32,410 bases of DNA from Acidobacterium sp. (GTDB lineage: Bacteria; Acidobacteriota; Terriglobia; Terriglobales; Acidobacteriaceae). The translations under genes and the position numbers were made by a program. This document shows, one piece after another, positions 23,731 through 29,188 of this stretch (its first letter is position 1; every line of letters starts with the position of its first letter). The stretch is from positions 1 through 32,410 of the forward strand of contig PKVY01000122.1 in the NCBI GenBank assembly GCA_003131625.1, in the 5' to 3' direction. The notes under the pieces were generated by a model that had not been told where the DNA came from, searched no databases, and saw nothing but the letters and a program-made list of their open reading frames with translations.

Positions 23731-23826
23731 ATGCTTCAGTATTTGATTGGACTTTGCCTCACATGGTTAGCCATGCTGGTATTAAGCCCTGAATCACAGC
23801 ACCACGGGCATATCAGCAAGGTATGA
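23731..23826 (+). CDS. Possible 31-aa single-pass membrane peptide
   Basis: The ORF reads MLQYLIGLCLTWLAMLVLSP followed by ESQHHGHISKV. The first 19 residues are hydrophobic enough for one membrane helix; the tail has three His. AGGGA lies about six bases upstream. It ends seven bases before the excisionase-like gene and starts two bases after the LysR-type box, so it could be the LysR target. A chance ORF in the island junction is equally possible. Confidence 0.35.
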   Translation: MLQYLIGLCLTWLAMLVLSPESQHHGHISKV

Positions 23827-23833
23827 GGCTGTT

Positions 23834-24016
23834 ATGGAAGCCCGGAAGGATCCCCAGGGGAAGCTGCTGAAACTCACACAGGCCGCTGCCGTCCTCCAGT
23901 GCCATCCGAAAACACTGCGGCTAATGGCTCAGGCAGGGAAGATCCCTGCCCGCCGCGTCGGCAAACTATGGCGCTTTTCAGAAAACCGGTTGCGGGAATG
24001 GATGGAGGCTAGTTAA
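23834..24016 (+). CDS. Excisionase-like HTH (MerR/HTH_17 type) protein
   Basis: A 60-aa protein, essentially one winged-helix DNA-binding domain: KLLKLTQAAAVLQCHPKTLR, then LMAQAGKIPARRVGKLWRFS and LREWMEAS. These small proteins act as excisionases or recombination directionality factors when next to integrases. Here the stop overlaps the end of the convergent integrase gene by eight bases. No strong ribosome-binding site precedes it. Confidence 0.75.
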   Translation: MEARKDPQGKLLKLTQAAAVLQCHPKTLRLMAQAGKIPARRVGKLWRFSENRLREWMEAS

Positions 24017-25157
24017 CGTTCTCCGGAACGACCTGCGTTGCCGAGGGCAGCAGCATCTCCACGACTTTGCTGTTCGCCTCCCGCTTTTCCGGAGACAGCG
24101 CTCTTCCGTACACGTTGAAGGTCGTCGATATCGCGGAGTGCCGCATCAGGTCTTTGGTTACGCCCGGCGCCGCGCCGGCCGAGTCGAGCCAGGAACGATA
24201 GGAGTGGCGCAGCGAATGGAAGCCAAGCCCTTTGATGTCGAGGGTCTCGCCCGCGGGCCGGATCCAGCGCTGCTGCAGGTTGGGCGACATGTAAGGCATT
24301 CCGGTCAGAGGATTGGCGAAGAGCCATTCCGCCTTGCACTTTTGTTTCCATGCGAGCAGCAGCTCCGCCAGTGCGGGATGCAGCGGCAGTTTCGCCTTCG
24401 AGCCCGCATTCTTCGTATCGTCAATCGCTCCACGATAGGCGCTGCGGCGAATCGTGACCGTTTGCAGCTCCCAGTCAATGTCGCCCCACTGCAGCCCGAG
24501 CGCCTCGCTGACGCGCAGCCCGAGACAGGCAGCAGTAATCGCGATCATGTTCACATGCCCAGGAAGCTTTGGCGCGATCGTTCGGAATTGCTCCGGCGTC
24601 AGCACCACGGCTTCCTTCACGCGCTGGGTGACATTCCTGATCTTCACGATATCGACGGGATTGCGCCGTTCGAGCGGCATGTATTCCCACAGCGTCGCCA
24701 GGTCGAACAGTTTATGCAGGAGGCTTCGCACGTGCCCCTTGGTCACCGGAGCAAGCTTGAGGGACTGAAACCAGGCATGAAGGTCAGCCGGTCGAATCGC
24801 CATGATCGGCTCCGCGCCCCAGCGTGGCCGGAGGTGCCGCTCAATGATCGAAACATAGCCGCCTTTGGTGGCGTGGCGCTCCGGCATCTCTTCGTCGATA
24901 TAGCGATCCAGGAGCGCATTGAAGGTAACCTGTTGCCCGCGGGCGTACTCCGTTCCGTCATTCAGCCGAAGGAGCTGCGCTTCGATCTTCTGCCGAACGG
25001 CCTTCTCGGTCCGGTAGACCGCGCCGTCGAAGATCTGCGATTTGAGTTTCCTCTTTCCGTTTTCGGTAACGCGGTAGCGGAATTCCCATGCGAATCCGTT
25101 CGCTCTTTTCAACTTTCGGATCGCGCCATGCTGGTAGCGTTCGCGGCGTATTTTCAT
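24009..25157 (-). CDS. Tyrosine recombinase/integrase of a tRNA-Cys-associated element
   Basis: A 382-aa protein. It has an N-terminal arm-binding part (1-70), a SAM-like core-binding domain (about 75-165) and a catalytic domain with Arg215 (CLGLRVSEAL), Lys254 or 256 (GSKAKLPLH), His314-x2-Arg317 (HSLRHSY), His340 (LMRHSA) and nucleophile Tyr350 (FNVYGRA). All catalytic positions are present, so it is probably active. It lies 93 bp from the 3' end of tRNA-Cys, the usual attachment site for such enzymes, and is convergent with an excisionase-like gene. Direct repeats GTGGTA (25196-25201 and 25206-25211) between its start and the tRNA may be arm-binding sites. Confidence 0.92.
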   Translation of the reverse strand: MKIRRERYQHGAIRKLKRANGFAWEFRYRVTENGKRKLKSQIFDGAVYRTEKAVRQKIEAQLLRLNDGTEYARGQQVTFNALLDRYIDEEMPERHATKGGYVSIIERHLRPRWGAEPIMAIRPADLHAWFQSLKLAPVTKGHVRSLLHKLFDLATLWEYMPLERRNPVDIVKIRNVTQRVKEAVVLTPEQFRTIAPKLPGHVNMIAITAACLGLRVSEALGLQWGDIDWELQTVTIRRSAYRGAIDDTKNAGSKAKLPLHPALAELLLAWKQKCKAEWLFANPLTGMPYMSPNLQQRWIRPAGETLDIKGLGFHSLRHSYRSWLDSAGAAPGVTKDLMRHSAISTTFNVYGRALSPEKREANSKVVEMLLPSATQVVPENVN

Positions 25158-25250
25158 GACTGCTCCGGGTGGACGTGAGAGCAGTTTAGCTTAAAGTGGT
25201 ATAACGTGGTACGGAAGAAATGATGTTCTGTGCATAAATTATTGATTTTA

Positions 25251-25326
25251 TGGAGCACCGGGCGGGAATTGAACCCGCGAATACTGGTTTTGCAGACCAG
25301 CGCGTTAGCCCCTTCGCCACCGGTGC
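25251..25326 (-). tRNA. tRNA-Cys (GCA)
   Basis: Seventy-six bases with encoded CCA. The acceptor stem is GCACCGG/CCGGTGC with U73, the anticodon stem CTGGT/ACCAG, and the T stem GCGGG/CCCGC with loop TTCAATT. The anticodon GCA is at 25293-25291. It lies 88 bases downstream of the peroxiredoxin gene on the same strand and next to an integrase, so it is both a possible member of the peroxiredoxin transcript and the probable integration target. Confidence 0.95.
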
Positions 25327-25414
25327 CCTTGGTCCCACGTCGTCCGTCCGCCGCGCCCGTGCGGCACGGCGGAGACTTCTCCTTGCTGTCAGCGCGCGAG
25401 CTGCGCCGCCGAAC

Positions 25415-26071
25415 TTACTGCGGCTGCGCGGTCGTGCGCAGGTAAGGCTTCACCGTCTTATAGCCCGGAAAAATCTTGTCCGCTTCCTCGTTGGATACCG
25501 CGCCGCTGATAATCACGTCCTCCCCCTGTTTCCAGTTGGCCGGCGTCGATACCTTGTGTTTCGCCGTCAGCTGGATCGAGTCGAGGACCCGCAGAATCTC
25601 ATCGAAGTTGCGGCCCGTCGTCATCGGATACGCCAGCGTCAGCTTGATCCGCTTGTCCGGTCCGATCACAAACACAGTCCGCACCGGAGCATTCTGCGCC
25701 GGCGTGCGGTCGTCCGACGTCTCGCCCGCATCGCCCGGCAACATGTCGTACAGCTTGGCGATCTTTAGTTCCGGGTCGCCGATCAGCGGATAGTTGACCT
25801 CGAATCCGCCCACATCCTTAATATCCGAAGCCCATTGGCCGTGGCTGGAAACAGGATCGACGCTCAGGCCGATCACCTTCGCGCCGCGCTGCGCAAACTG
25901 GCTCTCCAGCCCGGCAACCGCGCCCAGCTCCGTTGTGCAAACCGGCGTGAAGTCCTTGGGGTGTGAGAAGAACACAGCCCAGTTGTCGCCGATCCACTCG
26001 TGGAAGCGAATCACTCCCTGGGTTGTTTCCGCTGTAAAGTCTGGGGCAACATCGTTGATGCGTAACGTCAT
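25415..26071 (-). CDS. 1-Cys peroxiredoxin (Prx6 family)
   Basis: A 218-aa protein. The peroxidatic Cys45 lies in FTPVCTTELG, after FFSHPKDF. It is the only cysteine, and the C-terminal dimerisation part (ISGAVSNEEADKIFPGYKTV) is of the Prx6 type. The enzyme reduces hydrogen peroxide and organic peroxides, using an outside thiol to regenerate. ATG 26071 is chosen because AGGAGG lies eight bases upstream; the longer frame to 26140 runs back through the terminator hairpin. It is preceded by a Cys-rich leader ORF and an intrinsic terminator, suggesting attenuation. tRNA-Cys follows downstream. Confidence 0.93.
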   Translation of the reverse strand: MTLRINDVAPDFTAETTQGVIRFHEWIGDNWAVFFSHPKDFTPVCTTELGAVAGLESQFAQRGAKVIGLSVDPVSSHGQWASDIKDVGGFEVNYPLIGDPELKIAKLYDMLPGDAGETSDDRTPAQNAPVRTVFVIGPDKRIKLTLAYPMTTGRNFDEILRVLDSIQLTAKHKVSTPANWKQGEDVIISGAVSNEEADKIFPGYKTVKPYLRTTAQPQ

Positions 26072-26125
26072 GAATACTTCCTCCTGGGGTTCTCCCGTTT
26101 TCCTGTGAAGTGCGGCGCAAACTAA

Positions 26126-26157
26126 AACCCACCCGGCCATTGGGCAGCGGGTGGGTT
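26126..26157 (-). terminator. Intrinsic terminator in the peroxiredoxin leader, candidate attenuator
   Basis: On the - strand, AACCCACCCG (26157-26148) pairs perfectly with CGGGTGGGTT (26135-26126) around a 12-base loop, followed by TTTTAGTTT. It starts 31 bases after the stop of the Cys-rich leader ORF and ends about 40 bases before the peroxiredoxin ribosome-binding site. The 5' arm's CACCCGC (26153-26147) is also complementary to GCGGGTG in the leader ORF (26204-26198), which would form an alternative structure. Confidence 0.7.
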
Positions 26158-26188
26158 CTGAGCGACTCCGAAACTTATTGCGCTTCTC

Positions 26189-26263
26189 TCAGACACACAC
26201 CCGCACGGTGCGGCAGCAACAGCAGCAGCACATACACATGCAGGTTGGAGAGAAAGCGTTCAT
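26189..26263 (-). CDS. Cys-rich leader peptide (24 aa) upstream of peroxiredoxin
   Basis: The peptide starts MNAFSPTCM and continues CMCCCCCC then RTVRVCV. Nine of its 24 residues are Cys, with six consecutive Cys codons (residues 12-17, TGC or TGT). An internal ATG at 26239 would give a 16-aa form. The predicted transcription start is only a few bases before ATG 26263, so translation may be nearly leaderless; GGTG and AGGA lie just upstream. Cys-run peptides are known as cysteine-responsive attenuators in mycobacteria. Here a terminator and a peroxiredoxin gene follow. A conserved structural role of the DNA instead of translation is the main alternative. Confidence 0.65.
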   Translation of the reverse strand: MNAFSPTCMCMCCCCCCRTVRVCV

Positions 26264-26273
26264 TCCTGACACC

Positions 26274-26303
26274 AGCCTAGGGCCAGGCGCGGGAGGCTGT
26301 CAA
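26274..26303 (-). promoter_or_regulatory. Promoter of the Cys leader-peroxiredoxin unit
   Basis: On the - strand a perfect -35 TTGACA (26303-26298) is followed after 18 bp by TAGGCT (26279-26274), a three-of-six match to -10. The start point would be near 26267, four bases before the leader ATG. Confidence 0.45.
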
Positions 26304-26340
26304 CCGCGGGCCCGCGCGTCACAGCAGGATCACCGCGGCC

Positions 26341-26871
26341 TCAGTTCGCCGGAGGGTTCCCCAGCAGCTGATAATTGTGCGCCACCTGGAATGTCATGAT
26401 GCCCACATACAGGTATTGCGCCGCCCGCGCCAGCGAGCGCTTGTCGTGCCGCACGAGAAAGCGATACCCCAGGTAATTCAACCCGACCGTGCCCGCCTCG
26501 AACGAGGCAAACGCCGGCTTGTTCTTCACCAGAGCATTGGGCAGCATGGCCTCGTGAAAGCTCTGCGGCTCGCTCAGCGCTTTTTCCGTCGACGCGTAAT
26601 CGAGCACCCGCAGAGTGGCCGCCGCCCCCAGCATGCTCCAGTCCAAAATGCCCATCCCCGGCGGCTTCTCCTTGAGTTGCGGATTCTGCACTGGAAACAC
26701 ACCCAGTGCGGAGCTGCTGCCGGGTTCCCCGGGTGGCGCCGGCGTGACCGTCTCAGACGGCACGGGGGCGTTCACCAGCATGGCGGTTTGGGCGTCTTGT
26801 GCCGGGCAGGCCACGGCACACGTTACAGCAAGAACCGGCAGAAGCAGTGCAGCCAAAGAGGGGATCTTCAT
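26341..26871 (-). CDS. Exported or membrane-associated protein of unknown function
   Basis: A 176-aa protein. A signal peptide (MKIPSLAALLLPVLAVTCAV, cleavage near ACPAQ) is followed by a Pro-rich linker (about 33-70) and a helical domain (about 72-172) with WSMLGAAATLRVLDYASTEK and VGLNYLGYRFLVRHDKRSLA. Weakly hydrophobic helices suggest an envelope location. I do not recognise the family. It lies upstream of the peroxiredoxin unit on the same strand, but the TTGACA promoter and the 3' gap make separate transcription likely. Start ATG 26871 has only a weak ribosome-binding site (GGGA). Confidence 0.7.
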   Translation of the reverse strand: MKIPSLAALLLPVLAVTCAVACPAQDAQTAMLVNAPVPSETVTPAPPGEPGSSSALGVFPVQNPQLKEKPPGMGILDWSMLGAAATLRVLDYASTEKALSEPQSFHEAMLPNALVKNKPAFASFEAGTVGLNYLGYRFLVRHDKRSLARAAQYLYVGIMTFQVAHNYQLLGNPPAN

Positions 26872-27285
26872 TTTTATCCCTGCTCGACTGGACGGCGGCA
26901 GTGTTCAGGATTTCAATATTCGTGGTCGAGAGAAAAGGCAGAAACGCAGCAAGCCGTGCAATCGGAGTAATGGCTCGCTGGGTGCGGTGGAGGTCCGTGA
27001 CGCCGAGCCTGGTGCGCCACCCCCGCAATTCATAAGATGGTGTAGTGTGGCACGGAAACGCTTCAGCCGTGCACTTATCTTGCGTCACTACAATAAGTTA
27101 CGGGAGGGGGAGGGATTTCATGGCTCTTCGGTCAGAGCACCCGGTGACTGCGCTGCGGAAATGGAATTACCGATGCGCGTAACCAACGACACGTCTTGGT
27201 TACCGATGAGTGTGACCATCGAGCCGATGTGGTTTTGATTGAAAGGTTTATCGATTCGACACTACGCAATCGCCGCCCAACCGCT
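26872..27285. other. About 410 bp without a convincing gene
   Basis: This lies between the exported hypothetical protein and the end of the APC transporter, both on the - strand. Short frames cross it but none has a plausible product. One perfect inverted repeat is present: GTAACCAA (27179-27186) and TTGGTTAC (27196-27203) with a nine-base spacer. It may be the 3'-end structure of the transporter mRNA or an operator. Confidence 0.5.
27179..27203. repeat. Inverted repeat GTAACCAA-N9-TTGGTTAC
   Basis: The eight-base arms match perfectly. It lies 83 bp beyond the APC transporter stop and over 300 bp before the exported-protein start. No T-run is present. TTACCGATG also repeats directly on both sides. 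Confidence 0.35.
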
Positions 27286-28890
27286 TCAGCCGATGCGTTG
27301 CCCGCGCCCGAACTCGCTCCGATGCCGGCTGTACGTGAAGTAGATTACCAGGCCGATCGCCAGCCACACAAAAAACCGGATCCACGTCATCACTTCCAGC
27401 CCCATCATCAGCACCACACAGAAAATAATGCTCAGCACCGGGAACACCGGGCCCAGCGGAGCGCGAAATCCGCGCCGCCGATTCGGCTCGCGATAGCGAA
27501 GGATCAGCACGCCTGCCGAGACCAGCACAAACGCGAACAGCGTTCCGATATTCGACAGATTCGAAACTGTCCCAATATCGAGCAGCCCCGACGGAATCCC
27601 CACCACAAATCCCGCTACCCACGTCGCCACCGCTGGCGTCCGATATTTCGGATGAACGTGCGAGAAGATCGCCGGCAGCAGCCGATCCCGCGACATCGAG
27701 AACCACACCCGCGCCTGCCCCAGCTGAAATACCAGAATCGACGAGGTCATTCCCGTCAGCGCGCCCAGCACCACAAACAGCCGGACCCAGTGCAGCCGAT
27801 GCCCGCCCGGCAGCACCGACAGCCTTTTCAGCGCGTTCACCACCGGCGCCGCGTCGCCCATCATGCTCTTCCACGGCACAATGCCCGTCAGCACCACCGC
27901 GACCCCGATGTACAACACTGTGCAGATCGCCAGCGTCGCCAGAATCCCGATCGGCACAGTCCGCTGCGCATCTTTACACTCCTCCGCCGCTGTCGAGACC
28001 GAGTCGAATCCGATATACGTGAAGAAAATAATCGACCCCCCCGTCAGCACGCCCGACCATCCATTCGGCGAAAACGGGTGATAGTACTTCGGCTGAATGA
28101 AGCTGGCGCCGGCGAAGACAAAAATCAGGATCGCCGCGATCTTCACCAGCACCATGATGTTGTTCGTCTCCACCGACTCGCGAATCCCGCGCACCAGCAC
28201 CACGGTCAGCAGCATCACGATCAGAAACGCCGGTATGTTGAACCCGAAATGCCACCCCGGCGGATATAAATCATGCCCCGCCAGGTCCTGCAAACCCTCC
28301 GGCAGATACGCCGGGGAAATCCATTTGAGCCCCGGATGGATCCCGAACCAGTCCAGCAAATCGACCACGTGCGCCGCGAATCCCACGCTCACCGACATGT
28401 TCGAGAATGCGTACTCGAGGATCAGGTCCCAGCCGATGATCCACGCGATCAGCTCGCCCATCGTCGCGTAGGTGTACGTGTATGCCGACCCGGCAATCGG
28501 GATCATCGACGCCAGTTCCGCATAGCAAAGTCCGGTGAACGCGCACACAATCGCCACCAGCACCAGCGACAGCGCCAGTGCCGGCCCCGATCCCGGCCGT
28601 CCCACCATCGCTGTGTGGCGAATAAAATAGTCGATGAGCGGCGTGTTCTCGATCGAAGCAGTAGGGAACTGCTGCCCCGCGATCGCCGTCCCGATGACTG
28701 TGAAAATCCCCGATCCGATCACCGCGCCGATGCCCAGCGCCGTCAGTGAAACCGGCCCCAGCGTCTTCTTCAGAGCGTGTTCTGGCTGCTCCGAATCGCT
28801 GATCAGCTTGTCGATGGATTTGCGCGCGAAAAGCTGGGACTTGGGCTGCGTCCCTTCGGGCCGAGATGGAAGCGCGGGCTGATCCGCCAA
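27286..28890 (-). CDS. APC-superfamily amino-acid permease
   Basis: A 534-aa protein of 12 or more transmembrane helices. The family N-terminus GIGAVIGSGIFTVIGTAIAG is at about residues 55-74, followed by CYAELASMIPIAGSAYTYTY and later SIIFFTYIGFDSVSTAAEEC, all hallmarks of cationic amino-acid transporter-like APC members. It would import amino acids across the inner membrane; the substrate is not determinable. It is read from a TTG start at 28890 with AGGAG about seven bases upstream. It lies 109 bp downstream of the 51-aa basic protein on the same strand, possibly in one unit with pcrA. Confidence 0.9.
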   Translation of the reverse strand: MADQPALPSRPEGTQPKSQLFARKSIDKLISDSEQPEHALKKTLGPVSLTALGIGAVIGSGIFTVIGTAIAGQQFPTASIENTPLIDYFIRHTAMVGRPGSGPALALSLVLVAIVCAFTGLCYAELASMIPIAGSAYTYTYATMGELIAWIIGWDLILEYAFSNMSVSVGFAAHVVDLLDWFGIHPGLKWISPAYLPEGLQDLAGHDLYPPGWHFGFNIPAFLIVMLLTVVLVRGIRESVETNNIMVLVKIAAILIFVFAGASFIQPKYYHPFSPNGWSGVLTGGSIIFFTYIGFDSVSTAAEECKDAQRTVPIGILATLAICTVLYIGVAVVLTGIVPWKSMMGDAAPVVNALKRLSVLPGGHRLHWVRLFVVLGALTGMTSSILVFQLGQARVWFSMSRDRLLPAIFSHVHPKYRTPAVATWVAGFVVGIPSGLLDIGTVSNLSNIGTLFAFVLVSAGVLILRYREPNRRRGFRAPLGPVFPVLSIIFCVVLMMGLEVMTWIRFFVWLAIGLVIYFTYSRHRSEFGRGQRIG

Positions 28891-28999
28891 CGACAGCTCC
28901 TGCGGGGAGGGTGGATTTTGAAGAGTGTAGCTGTTTCCCGGGGCGGGCGAAAGGGAATTCGCCCGCCTCGAGGGTTCTTTGCGCGTCGTGCCGCGGCGT

Positions 29000-29155
29000 C
29001 TACCGCTTGCTCTGGCCGCGCGCCAGCTTCCTGACCTTCTTCTTCTGCGAGCCGCGCGGTACGGTGCGCTTTGCTTTGGGGGCGGCCTTCTTGCGGGCCG
29101 CGCGTTTCAGCTTCTTGCGTTCTTGCGTGTCTTCGATCGCTTTTGTATTTGCCAT
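29000..29155 (-). CDS. 51-aa Lys/Arg-rich basic protein
   Basis: The protein starts MANTKAIEDTQERKKLKRAA, continues RKKAAPKAKRTVPRGSQKKK and ends ARGQSKR. About 40 percent of residues are Lys or Arg, with one short acidic stretch near the N-terminus, which suggests nucleic-acid binding. AAAGGA lies about six bases before ATG 29155. It is 33 bp downstream of the pcrA stop, so probably in its operon. A longer frame over the same DNA (28803-29192) is a shadow. Confidence 0.7.
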   Translation of the reverse strand: MANTKAIEDTQERKKLKRAARKKAAPKAKRTVPRGSQKKKVRKLARGQSKR

Positions 29156-29188
29156 GAGAATCCTTTTCCGGAGCGCGGACTACGGCCT

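Noticed and set aside
27196..28269. 357-codon + strand open frame opposite the APC transporter
   Set aside because: Composition dominated by His, Arg and Gln, no motif, and full overlap with a clear permease.
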